Shown: positions 1 through 7,419 of the stretch, piece by piece
How positions within the stretch are numbered: the first letter of the stretch is position 1
Layout: each line of letters starts with the position of its first letter
Source of the DNA: an uncultured Candidatus Actinomarina sp.
Lineage (GTDB): Bacteria; Actinomycetota; Acidimicrobiia; Actinomarinales; Actinomarinaceae
Assembly (NCBI GenBank): GCA_902580215.1
Contig: CACHJT010000003.1
Span: forward strand, 88,521-121,462
Length of the DNA: 32,942 nucleotides
Direction of reading: 5' to 3'
Notes under the pieces: generated by a model
What the model saw: the letters and a program-made list of their open reading frames with translations, nothing else
What the model was told of the DNA's origin: nothing
Database searches by the model: none
Program-made: the position numbers and the translations under genes

Positions 1-230
1 ATTGTTACAACTATGGCTTGCTTGCTAGTGGATATATAGATATTGTCGCCGAGAGATTAACCGCACCTCATGATTATTTACCACTAATCAAAGTAGTAGA
101 AGGAGCTGGTGGTATCATGACAGATTGGGAAGGTAAAAAGCTAGATTTTAATCAAAGCAATGTATATGTTTTGGCTTCTGGATCGAAGGAAATTCATGAA
201 ATGGCTTTAAAAAAATTAGAAATTATTTAA
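1..230 (+). CDS. Inositol monophosphatase / HisN-like phosphatase, C-terminal fragment
   Basis: The 5' part lies outside the window; the open frame runs in from base 3 (codon TGT) to TAA at 228-230. The visible start CYNYGLLASGYIDIV matches the motif after the metal-binding Asp in the inositol monophosphatase superfamily (GDCYxYxLLASG), and VVEGAGGIMTDWEG is the conserved segment near the C terminus. The family hydrolyses sugar or polyol phosphates with Mg2+; the Cys-Tyr form resembles the histidinol-phosphatase (HisN) branch more than plain inositol phosphatases, but the substrate cannot be settled from this piece. The stop overlaps the next start by one base (TAATG), so the two are probably co-transcribed. 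Confidence 0.8.
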   Translation, partial: CYNYGLLASGYIDIVAERLTAPHDYLPLIKVVEGAGGIMTDWEGKKLDFNQSNVYVLASGSKEIHEMALKKLEII

Positions 231-1153
231 TGAAAATACTTATTTGCGATACATTGAACAGCAAAGTTTTAGAAGAACTACAGTCACTTGGTGAATGTGT
301 AGATATCTCTGCATCTAAATCAAAGGATAAAGATTTAGTTTCAGAAATTATCGATGCAGAAGTTGTAGTTATTAGAAGCTCTACCCAATTGACAAAAGAA
401 ATAATTGAAAAAGGAGACAAGTTAAAAATAATAGCAAGGTGTGGTGTAGGTGTTGACAACATTGATATAGAGTATGCAAAGTCTAAGAATATAAAAGTAA
501 CAAATTCACCATCAGCTAATTTAACTTCTGTTGTTGAGCTCGCTGTTGCTTTAATTATCAATGCAGCAAGAAAAATTAATCTTTCCGATAGTCATTTGAA
601 AGAAGGTAAGTGGGATCGAAAAAAATTTATTGGAATGGAATTATCTGGAAAACAACTTGGAATTGTAGGTTATGGAAAAGCAGGACGCTTACTGTCTGAG
701 GTAATGAAAAGTTTTGGTATGTCAATTGCTTTTTATGATCCTTATGTCAAAGAATGGGATGGCCCTGAAAAAAGATTAGAGCTGAATGAATTATTAAGCA
801 CTTCAGATGTAATTTCAATTCATGTTATTAAAACTGAAGAAACAGAGAATCTAATCTCAAAAGAAAAACTTGATTTACTTAAAGAAAGTGCAATATTGAT
901 AAATACCTCTAGAGGTGGTGTTCTAGACGAAGATTATTTAATTGAACTTCTAAGATCAAATAGGATATTTGGTGTCGGTCTAGATGTTTACTCAGAAGAA
1001 CCACCAAAAAATATTGACAATTTTGCAGATATTAATTTAATTACTACTCCACATATAGGAGCATCTACTAATGAGGCGCAACTAAAAGCTGGTTTAGATA
1101 CTGTAGAAAATATACAAAAAATATTAGCCGGAGATGATTCAGTAGCTCTTTAA
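230..1153 (+). CDS. serA: D-3-phosphoglycerate dehydrogenase-like 2-hydroxyacid dehydrogenase, short form
   Basis: 307 residues of the D-isomer-specific 2-hydroxyacid dehydrogenase family. A substrate-binding region is split around a Rossmann fold with GYGKAG at 147-152 and Asp170 as the probable NAD ribose ligand. The catalytic set is visible: Arg228 in INTSRGG, Glu257 in SEEPP, and His275 in TPHIGAST. SerA-type enzymes oxidise 3-phosphoglycerate to 3-phosphohydroxypyruvate, the first step of serine synthesis. The protein stops right after the catalytic core, so the C-terminal ASB/ACT serine-sensing domains of long actinobacterial SerA are absent; feedback control by serine through an ACT domain is therefore not expected. 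It overlaps the upstream phosphatase gene by one base. A related hydroxyacid dehydrogenase with another substrate cannot be excluded. Confidence 0.8.
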   Translation: MKILICDTLNSKVLEELQSLGECVDISASKSKDKDLVSEIIDAEVVVIRSSTQLTKEIIEKGDKLKIIARCGVGVDNIDIEYAKSKNIKVTNSPSANLTSVVELAVALIINAARKINLSDSHLKEGKWDRKKFIGMELSGKQLGIVGYGKAGRLLSEVMKSFGMSIAFYDPYVKEWDGPEKRLELNELLSTSDVISIHVIKTEETENLISKEKLDLLKESAILINTSRGGVLDEDYLIELLRSNRIFGVGLDVYSEEPPKNIDNFADINLITTPHIGASTNEAQLKAGLDTVENIQKILAGDDSVAL

Positions 1154-1160
1154 ATTTTAA

Positions 1161-1200
1161 AAAAATCTGTTGTATTAGTTTTAAAAAAATACAATAATTA
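1161..1200. terminator. Possible AT-rich bidirectional terminator between convergent genes
   Basis: TTGTATT (1170-1176) is complementary to AATACAA (1188-1194) around an 11-base A/T loop, flanked by A and T runs, between the convergent serA-like gene and the DUF3152 gene. The stem has only one G-C pair, so the call is weak. Confidence 0.25.
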
Positions 1201-1242
1201 AATAACGAATTAGTTGTTTAGGCTGGCACCAATAACTTTTTC

Positions 1243-2385
1243 TTACTGATCAAATTTACTTTTTATTGTTTCGTAAGCAGGCCATCCATATGGGATGCAT
1301 CCTTCAGTTCCTTTACTTTGCTGCATCATGACAGGAGCTATAGCTCCTTCTTTTGGACAACCTACGTGTCCCCAGCCAAGAATATGTCCTGTTTCATGAT
1401 TAATTAGGTAGATTCTATATGTTTCCATATCATTTTTGAAATCAACAGCGCCGTTTTCCCATCTAAAAAAGTTAAGTACAATATTTTGCTCATTTCTGCA
1501 TGAGTAGATACTGTTGGTTTCAATTGGTGCGCATAATTCATCAGTTTTTTCTGGTGACGCAAAAATATAAACATAGTCGCTATCTTCGACACTAGTAAGC
1601 TGAAAAGATTTTTCAGCAATATTTGTCCAACCAAGGTCATTATTTAGTATAAGAAACAAAAGATTTTTAATACATAAAGAATCAAGACCAAGTGAAGGCT
1701 CTATTTTTATTGCGTAATTAAATTTTTCCTCATCCCTTGGATTTACATTTTCAGGTATTACCCACTCTTCTTCAGAATTTTCTTTAATTTGTGTTGAATC
1801 TAAACAGCCACCTTTTAGATCTGATGTACCAAGATTTTTAGATTTATTTATTACTGTATCATTTAGAAATATTGCTGTTGTTGTTTCCTCTTGACTATTT
1901 TTTATATTTAGTACGCTTGTTACTTCTATTAATTTTTCATTCCAAACCGCGAGGTCTGACTCAATGCTTAAAGAATCGAGTATATTTTCAACATCTTCTT
2001 CATTTAAGTTTTGATAATTTGAAATAAAATAACTTTGAGCATAAGCATAATGAGATGCGTATGTTGTACTTTTTTCATCTATATTATTAAGTACAGACAA
2101 CCATTCATTAAGACAATTTTCAGTTAGGCTAAACCAAGACCCAAATTTTATACATTCGTCACTTATCGAAAGTAGTTCACTGTCAATAAATTCTCTCAAG
2201 CTAATATCTAATGCATTAAACCTATCAATTTCTATTTGTATTTGAGTAGTTGTTGAAGTTACAGTGGTTTCTACTTGTGTTGTATCACTTTGTTGATCAA
2301 GTGAATCACTTAAAAAATTAAAAGCGAAAAAACTTACACCAAGCAAACTTATTAACAAAATTGATGATTTAATAGTTTGATTCAT
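1243..2385 (-). CDS. Secreted metzincin-like metalloprotease with DUF3152 domain
   Basis: 380 residues. An N-terminal hydrophobic segment at about 7-25 is a signal peptide or signal anchor, followed by a short Thr-rich linker (about 36-48). The C-terminal third holds a zinc site HETGHILGWGH, i.e. HExxHxxGxxH with His330, Glu331, His334 and His340, followed by a methionine-bearing segment (VMMQQ, about 352-356) in the place of the metzincin Met-turn. The order NHExGH - GCP - PVMxQQ - GC - WP is the signature of actinobacterial DUF3152 proteins. Residues about 60-200 are unrecognised. Cysteines around the active site could form disulfides outside the cell. A hexamer TAACAT lies 7 bases before the start with no ribosome binding site, suggesting a leaderless mRNA. 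Substrate unknown. Confidence 0.8.
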   Translation of the reverse strand: MNQTIKSSILLISLLGVSFFAFNFLSDSLDQQSDTTQVETTVTSTTTQIQIEIDRFNALDISLREFIDSELLSISDECIKFGSWFSLTENCLNEWLSVLNNIDEKSTTYASHYAYAQSYFISNYQNLNEEDVENILDSLSIESDLAVWNEKLIEVTSVLNIKNSQEETTTAIFLNDTVINKSKNLGTSDLKGGCLDSTQIKENSEEEWVIPENVNPRDEEKFNYAIKIEPSLGLDSLCIKNLLFLILNNDLGWTNIAEKSFQLTSVEDSDYVYIFASPEKTDELCAPIETNSIYSCRNEQNIVLNFFRWENGAVDFKNDMETYRIYLINHETGHILGWGHVGCPKEGAIAPVMMQQSKGTEGCIPYGWPAYETIKSKFDQ

Positions 2386-2392
2386 ACAACTT

Positions 2393-2398
2393 ATGTTA
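2393..2398 (-). promoter_or_regulatory. Candidate -10 element for the DUF3152 gene
   Basis: On the minus strand TAACAT sits with 7 bases between it and the ATG at 2385, a spacing that would place transcription start at the start codon. No Shine-Dalgarno sequence is visible. Confidence 0.4.
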
Positions 2399-2426
2399 AA
2401 AGGATATTATCTTCTTATAAAGGAAA

Positions 2427-2987
2427 TTATTTTTTGTATCCTTTTTCATCTATAAAATCCTCAGCTTCTAATCCAAGCCCATCAGCAACTCTATTTATAT
2501 AATTAAAGTAAGAAATTATTTGTACTATCTCTGAAACTTCCTTATCAACATATCCAAATTCTTTAATTTTTTGTACGTCTGATTTATCAATTTTCCCAGG
2601 ATTAAGTGTTAATTTTTCAGCAAAGTAGCAGATAGCTTTTTGTTGTTCTGTTAAACCACTTTCCTTCCAGTTAATAGCTACTTCATCAACTAATTTTTGA
2701 TCTTTTGTCTCCGACCGGAGATCATATAAATGGGCTCTTATTCAGTATTCACATTCATTGGAAATTGAAGTAACTACTGCAAGCAGTTCACGATCAAAGC
2801 GTGGAACGTTTGAATTTCCAAACATTGTTGAATTATAGAGACGCATTGAGTCTCTGAGTATTTCTGGAGTTTGTGACTGTATTGTTAATACATTCCATAT
2901 TCTTCCAGCTCTTCTTAAGCCTTTTTCGTATTCTTTTTTTAAAAGTCCAGTTGAATTTTTAAAATCAAATAATTTTATGAAAGCCAT
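2427..2987 (-). CDS. AhpD-like peroxidase-related protein with in-frame UGA (candidate selenoprotein)
   Basis: Read through one TGA, this frame is 186 residues plus TAA, the usual size of peroxidase-related enzymes of the carboxymuconolactone decarboxylase/AhpD superfamily. The TGA is codon 82 (bases 2744-2742). AhpD catalysis uses Glu-x11-Cys-x2-Cys-x3-His; here Glu67, Cys79, UGA82 and His86 fall exactly on that spacing (NECEY-UGA-IRAH), so the UGA replaces the second redox cysteine. The frame after the UGA stays open for 104 codons and is family-like, including NYINRVADGLGLE near the end. A SECIS-like hairpin follows the UGA. TGA is an ordinary stop in neighbouring genes, so code reassignment is unlikely. 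Selenocysteine is the best reading; a Cys-to-stop mutation or sequencing error is the alternative. A normal caller would report only the 81-residue front half (2742-2987). Function would be thiol/selenol peroxide or disulfide chemistry. Confidence 0.75.
2708..2721 (-). promoter_or_regulatory. Candidate bacterial SECIS hairpin
   Basis: On the minus strand TCTCC - GGTC - GGAGA forms a 5-bp stem with a 4-base loop whose first two bases are G. The stem begins 20 bases and the loop 25 bases after the UGA (2744-2742). This agrees with the published description of bacterial SECIS elements (stem-loop directly downstream of UGA inside the coding region, small apical loop with an early G). It is the only G+C-rich inverted repeat in this part of an AT-rich gene. 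TGATC/GATCA at the flanks (2724-2720 and 2702-2698) could give an alternative longer stem. Confidence 0.6.
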
Positions 2988-3003
2988 ATTGTCTATTTTT
3001 ACT

Positions 3004-3009
3004 TAAAAT
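3004..3009 (+). promoter_or_regulatory. Candidate -10 element of the split-barrel gene
   Basis: TAAAAT lies 8 bases before the ATG at 3018 with no ribosome binding site, fitting leaderless transcription. The whole gap to the divergent AhpD-like gene is only 30 bases. Confidence 0.4.
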
Positions 3010-3017
3010 AATACTGT

Positions 3018-3458
3018 ATGCAACTTTCAAAAGAACTTAAAAAAGCAATTGATAATAATGCTTTCTGTGCAATTTCAACTCATTTGAATGATAATGAAAT
3101 CCAAACGCATCTTATGTGGGTTGACTATCAAGATAATTGCATACTTATTAATACCGAAAAAGATAGAAAAAAAACAGAGAATATAAGAAAGAACTCAAGT
3201 ATTTCATTAGTAGTTTTTCATCCAACAGCAATGTATTCCAGCTGGGAGATTAGGGGAGAGGTGACAGAAATAATTTCTGAAAAATCAGCTGATGATCATA
3301 TTGATAAACTCTCTATCAGATACACGGGAAAACCATACAGAAGAGAACTAGATCAAGCTTGGGACTACGACAAAATTAAAAGTAGGGAACTCTGGAAGAT
3401 TACGCCAAAAAAAATAAACTCGATGCTTAGACCTCAGGCAAAATCTACTTCTGAGTAA
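3018..3458 (+). CDS. PPOX-class split-barrel flavin/F420-binding protein
   Basis: 146 residues resembling the small pyridoxamine-5'-phosphate-oxidase-like FMN/F420-binding split barrels common in Actinobacteria. Supporting features are the N-terminal helix followed by AFCAISTHL, the strand ILINTEKDRKKTENIRKNSSISLVV (the Arg/Lys-rich cofactor phosphate-binding strand and the helix after it), then EIRGEVTEI and a C-terminal ELWKITPKKI strand. Members reduce or oxidise small organic molecules, or store cofactor; the substrate cannot be predicted, nor can FMN be told from F420. The gene diverges from the AhpD-like redox gene across 30 bases and overlaps the convergent downstream orphan by 25 bases. 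Confidence 0.7.
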   Translation: MQLSKELKKAIDNNAFCAISTHLNDNEIQTHLMWVDYQDNCILINTEKDRKKTENIRKNSSISLVVFHPTAMYSSWEIRGEVTEIISEKSADDHIDKLSIRYTGKPYRRELDQAWDYDKIKSRELWKITPKKINSMLRPQAKSTSE

Positions 3459-4078
3459 AACTTTAAAAACGGATTGTTCTCAAATGCACTCTGGTCTTCA
3501 CCAAGATATTGCTTAATTAAATTCTCAGCATCTAAAGATATATCCCCACCTCTTGAATCTATGTGTCCTGACTTTCTAAATAATTCTTGAGGAATTTTTT
3601 TCATAAATCTTTTAAAATTTTCTTCTGAAATTCTTAAATATTTTGCGAGGGAAAGTTCAACTTTGATTGATTGAGGGAGTACATTACAGCTAAATACATA
3701 TAGCGATGCAAACATGGACCAATCTAAGCTTGATGGCCTTCTTCCTTTTTCAAAAACTGTAAAGTCGTAATTTGGAAAGTAAGTATATGGAGAGTATGCA
3801 AGGCCTGCTTTATCAGACAAAATTTTGTATATATATCGATCTAGCAATTTGATATCAAGGTTTGGTATGTGTGACTCTATACTATTTTTACTTATTTGAA
3901 ATTCACTTTCAACAGGGGAGATTCCAATGTTATTTATCGTAATTTTTCCAAAATAATTTTCAATTTCAACGATTAATTCAACATTATTTGGAATAAAAAC
4001 CAATCCGTCATTATCAGAAGAATCAATAGTTACCGATAGTTTTTCATTTAATTCAAAGCTATTGTTATTAATTTTCAT
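3434..4078 (-). CDS. Hypothetical protein
   Basis: 214 residues, family not recognised. No signal peptide, membrane segment or metal-binding cluster is visible. The N-terminal half is strand-rich with alternating hydrophobics (residues 1-80); the C-terminal half (about 115-190) is helical and basic, including SLDWSMFASLYVF and ISEENFKRFMKKIPQELF, which could be a nucleic-acid or protein-binding helical domain. It overlaps the convergent split-barrel gene by 25 bases. Codon use is like its neighbours. Intact start (ATG) and stop support a real gene, and nothing else occupies this stretch. Confidence 0.6.
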   Translation of the reverse strand: MKINNNSFELNEKLSVTIDSSDNDGLVFIPNNVELIVEIENYFGKITINNIGISPVESEFQISKNSIESHIPNLDIKLLDRYIYKILSDKAGLAYSPYTYFPNYDFTVFEKGRRPSSLDWSMFASLYVFSCNVLPQSIKVELSLAKYLRISEENFKRFMKKIPQELFRKSGHIDSRGGDISLDAENLIKQYLGEDQSAFENNPFLKFYSEVDFA

Positions 4079-4102
4079 ATTTAAAATATTTCAATTCTCA
4101 AG

Positions 4103-4108
4103 TATAAT
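4103..4108 (+). promoter_or_regulatory. Candidate -10 element of tmRNA
   Basis: A perfect TATAAT 22 bases before the mature 5' end of tmRNA. This would give a short 5' leader to be removed by RNase P. No clear -35 was found. Confidence 0.5.
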
Positions 4109-4130
4109 TTTAGAGCTAATAAAACTGTAT

Positions 4131-4466
4131 GGGGGTGAACTGGCTTCGACTTTGAAGTGAGTCTCTCAGTAGCGAGTCGAGGGTCCTAGGGCCTCGTAAA
4201 AAACGTAGGAAAACAATATAACTGCCAAACCTAAGTTGGCTTTAGCAGCATAAGCTGCTCGTCACCTATCGGGGTTCCCACCTCGGATAGCAATGGCGTC
4301 GAAATGTGGGATGCTTAGTTAGGATACCGACTAACTACTAAGATTAAGGTAAACCTTTCAGGCCATAGGTTCCGATAACTAGCTTGATCGTATTTTATCG
4401 GATGCACTCGGAGAAGCTGTTAGATAGCTTGGAAGGACCGGGGTTCGACTCCCCGCACCTCCACCA
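4131..4466 (+). ncRNA. ssrA: tmRNA (ssrA)
   Basis: The 5' end GGGGGTGAACTGGCTTCGAC and 3' end GGGGTTCGACTCCCCGCACC followed by TCCACCA form the tRNA-like acceptor and T arm characteristic of tmRNA, with CCA encoded. Total length is about 336 bases. The tag reading frame ends GCT TTA GCA GCA TAA (stop 4251-4253), giving the usual ALAA degradation signal. Reading back, the likely tag is ENNITAKPKLALAA from GAA at 4209, directly after an in-frame TAG; the exact resume codon is uncertain because it does not begin with the usual Ala. tmRNA with SmpB rescues stalled ribosomes and tags the unfinished protein for proteolysis. The 3' CCA is immediately followed by the lhgO start codon. Confidence 0.95.
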
Positions 4467-5645
4467 ATGAAAAAAGTATATACACATGCAGTTATTGGCG
4501 CAGGCATTGTAGGTTTATCAGCAGCATTGAAACTTCAAAGTCTAGGGAACGATGTATTAGTTTTAGATAAAGAAACCTCTCCTGGAAAACATCAGTCTGG
4601 AAGAAATTCCGGAGTCATTCATTCTGGAATTTATTACAAACCGAATTCATTTAAATCTAATTTATGCATAAGAGGCAGAGAATTGTTATTGGAATTTCTA
4701 GAGGAAGAAAATATCCCATTCAGACTAGAAGGCAAAATTGTTGTAGACACTGATGTGAATAAGTTATCTTCTTTGGAGGAAAGAGCAACTCAATTAAGTA
4801 TGGAAGATGTAAAAGTTTTGGAAAAATCAGATATATTAACACTTGAGCCATACTGTAAGTTTGATAATGCTCTCCATGTTCCACAAGCTGGTGTTGTAGA
4901 TTATGGTGTGGTTACAAAAAAATTAGCTTCAAAGTTTCAATCTCTAGGTGGAACAATAGAATATTTTCAGAAAATTAAATCAATTAAAACCAAGAATGAT
5001 TTAAAAATTCTCGAAAGTAACAACTCCATTTTCCAATCTGAATTTTTAATTAATTGCGCGGGGCTGTATTCAGATAATATTGCACAACTAGATAATATTG
5101 AACCAGAATTAAGAATTATTCCTTTCAGAGGTGAGTATTTTACAATTGCTGAAGAGAAGAGTCATCTTGTTAATAACATGATTTATCCTATCTCTGATCC
5201 AGACCTTCCTTTTTTAGGAATTCATTTGACCAAAACTGTTGATAATAAAATCGAAGCCGGTCCGAATGCTGTTTTAGCATTTGCTAAAGAGGGATATGAC
5301 TGGTCAAAAATTAATATTTCCGAGTTTAGTAAAACTATTTTTTACTCTGGTATGTGGAAATTAGGAAGAAAATATTTTTCAACAGGAATATCTGAAATGT
5401 ATAGGTCACTTAATAAAGATGTTTTTTTAAGAGAGATTTTAAAATATATCCCTGAAATTACTAAAAAAGATTTAACTCCAAGAATTGCTGGAGTTCGAGC
5501 CCAAGCTGTAGGCAAAGATGGTTCACTAATTGATGATTTTGTATTTGAAAGGAAGGAACAGTCTCTACACGTTCTGAATGCACCAAGTCCTGCGGCTACA
5601 GCATCTTTAGCTATCGGAGAACACATCGTAAAAGAGATTGGTTAA
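4467..5645 (+). CDS. lhgO: L-2-hydroxyglutarate dehydrogenase/oxidase
   Basis: 392 residues of the FAD-dependent DAO family, close to LhgO/YgaF in length and motifs. The N-terminal FAD fold has GAGIVG at 11-16 and LVLDKE after strand 2; SGRNSGVIHSGIYYKP (about 45-60) is the diagnostic LhgO segment, and GVRAQAVGKDG plus NAPSPAATASLAIGEHI close the C-terminal FAD contact. The enzyme oxidises L-2-hydroxyglutarate to 2-oxoglutarate and passes electrons to the respiratory chain, a repair reaction for a side product of central metabolism. The only plausible start is the ATG touching the tmRNA CCA, with no room for a ribosome binding site. The last four bases overlap the convergent ABC transporter gene. 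Confidence 0.88.
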   Translation: MKKVYTHAVIGAGIVGLSAALKLQSLGNDVLVLDKETSPGKHQSGRNSGVIHSGIYYKPNSFKSNLCIRGRELLLEFLEEENIPFRLEGKIVVDTDVNKLSSLEERATQLSMEDVKVLEKSDILTLEPYCKFDNALHVPQAGVVDYGVVTKKLASKFQSLGGTIEYFQKIKSIKTKNDLKILESNNSIFQSEFLINCAGLYSDNIAQLDNIEPELRIIPFRGEYFTIAEEKSHLVNNMIYPISDPDLPFLGIHLTKTVDNKIEAGPNAVLAFAKEGYDWSKINISEFSKTIFYSGMWKLGRKYFSTGISEMYRSLNKDVFLREILKYIPEITKKDLTPRIAGVRAQAVGKDGSLIDDFVFERKEQSLHVLNAPSPAATASLAIGEHIVKEIG

Positions 5646-7402
5646 ATTTTTTCTCCGGTTTGAACTGCCCATAATTTAGAGTAGACGCCTTCAATATCTA
5701 ATAATGATTCATGATTACCAGACTCAACAACAGAACCATTTTCTAATACATATATGATGTCTGCATTTCTTACAGTTGAAAGCCTATGTGCAATAACAAT
5801 AACAGTTCTATCTTTTTTAAGAATGTCTAAAGAACGCTGAATAGCGGCTTCAGTTTCATTATCTACTGATGAAGTTGCTTCATCTAAAATCAAAATTTCA
5901 GGGTTTTTAAGAATTGCTCTAGCTATTGATATTCTCTGCCTTTGTCCACCAGAAAGTTTCTGGCCTCTCTCACCTACAATTGTTTCTTCCTGTTGAGGCA
6001 AATTATTTATAAACTCATCAGCTTCAGACTTTTGTGCCGCATTCCATACTTCACTTTCTGATGCATTCAAATCCCCATAGGCTATGTTTTCAATCACAGT
6101 TCCTTCAAACAAAAATACATCTTGACTGACTAAGCCAATCTTCCCTCTAAGAGATGAAAGTTCAATGTCTTTTAAACTATTTGAATCGTATGATATTGAA
6201 CCATTATTAATTTCATAGAGCCTTAACAGGAGTTTTATTAAAGTAGATTTACCAGAACCGGTACTTCCAACAATTGCAGTAGTTTGCCCAGCATTAATCG
6301 TTAAGTCAACATTATTTAATACATTAAAGTTATCAACATATGAGAATGAAACATCTTTTAATTCAATTTTGTTCTGAAGTTTTTTGAATTCTATATCTCC
6401 ATTACCTATTTCTGAGCTTTCATTTTTAAGTGAAAATATTCTATTAAAAGACGCCATCGCTCTTTGATATAAATCAAATGTGTCACCCAATTCAGTTAAT
6501 GGCCACAATAATCTTTGTGTAATAAAGAGAAGCACTGAGTAAGTTGCAACTTTAATCTCTCCATCAAGAGCAAGAAACCCACCAATTAATAAAGTTGCTG
6601 TGAATCCGAACAATATTGCAACTCTGATAATTGGAATAAATGCAGCAGATAATTTTATTGCATGGTAATTTGCACTTTTTACCTCATTTGAAGAGGTTTC
6701 AATTCGTTCTAATTCTTTCACTTCTCTAGTAAAACTTTTAACATTTAGAATTCCTGAAATTGAGTTTGAAAGGTTTGAATTTAAGGTTTCTATTGATTCT
6801 CTAATTCTTTCGTATCTGCTGGCAATAGTTGAAGTAAATTTGAATGAACCAAAAATAATAATTGGTATTGGTATAAATGCGAATGTAGCAATTAATGGTG
6901 AAATATATAAAAATGTTCCTCCTATAACAATTACTGTTGTTGCTGTTTGTAATAATTTGTTTGCTCCAGTGTCAAGAAATCGCTCAAGCTGATTCACATC
7001 ATCATTAAGAATTGCCATTAGTCTTCCAGATGATTTATTTTCAAAATATTTCATGTCCAGGCTTAAAACATTTTCAAACGTTTCGGTTCTTAAACTGTGT
7101 TCTATATCTTGAGAAATCCCCCTCCATGTAACTGCAGAGAGGTAATCAAATAAAGATTCAAGACCCCAAATTATAAAAGTTAGAATGGCGAGAATTACTA
7201 GCTGTCTTCTCCTGTCAGGTACTCCAAAAGATGCTAAAAAAGATTCATTTCCCTCAACAACGATGTCAATAGCTACACCAATTAACACAGGAGGAGCAAG
7301 GTCAAATAGCTTATTTAGAATTGAATAAACAATTCCACGTTTAGCTTTTGTCTTTTGCTGTTGTGAGTAAACAAATAAATGTTTTAAGTTACTTTTAGTC
7401 AT
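5642..7402 (-). CDS. ABC exporter, fused membrane and ATPase domains (MsbA-like)
   Basis: 586 residues, a half-transporter expected to act as a dimer. The membrane domain covers about 1-325 with hydrophobic segments near 25-48, 67-90, 150-190 and 260-295. The ATPase domain follows: Walker A GSTGSGKST 379-387, Q-loop Gln427 in VSQD, signature LSGGQ 483-487, Walker B ILILDE 503-508, D-loop SSVD, and switch His539. This is the type IV exporter class (MsbA/LmrA/BmrA); substrates include lipids, drugs and peptides and cannot be predicted here. It lies 17 bases behind mscL on the same strand, so both are likely on one transcript. It converges on lhgO with a 4-base overlap. Confidence 0.9.
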   Translation of the reverse strand: MTKSNLKHLFVYSQQQKTKAKRGIVYSILNKLFDLAPPVLIGVAIDIVVEGNESFLASFGVPDRRRQLVILAILTFIIWGLESLFDYLSAVTWRGISQDIEHSLRTETFENVLSLDMKYFENKSSGRLMAILNDDVNQLERFLDTGANKLLQTATTVIVIGGTFLYISPLIATFAFIPIPIIIFGSFKFTSTIASRYERIRESIETLNSNLSNSISGILNVKSFTREVKELERIETSSNEVKSANYHAIKLSAAFIPIIRVAILFGFTATLLIGGFLALDGEIKVATYSVLLFITQRLLWPLTELGDTFDLYQRAMASFNRIFSLKNESSEIGNGDIEFKKLQNKIELKDVSFSYVDNFNVLNNVDLTINAGQTTAIVGSTGSGKSTLIKLLLRLYEINNGSISYDSNSLKDIELSSLRGKIGLVSQDVFLFEGTVIENIAYGDLNASESEVWNAAQKSEADEFINNLPQQEETIVGERGQKLSGGQRQRISIARAILKNPEILILDEATSSVDNETEAAIQRSLDILKKDRTVIVIAHRLSTVRNADIIYVLENGSVVESGNHESLLDIEGVYSKLWAVQTGEKI

Positions 7403-7419
7403 TAAATAATATTACTTAA

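Noticed and set aside
2742-2987. 81-residue protein ending at the TGA, as a complete gene or plain pseudogene
   Set aside because: The frame continues without shift for 104 family-like codons and the TGA falls exactly on the catalytic Cys with a hairpin behind it; a pseudogene or sequencing error remains the fallback.
2427-2987. Genome-wide reassignment of TGA
   Set aside because: Several clear genes here end at TGA (rsmI, tatD, rsmA, mscL), and the position calls for Cys, not Trp or Gly.
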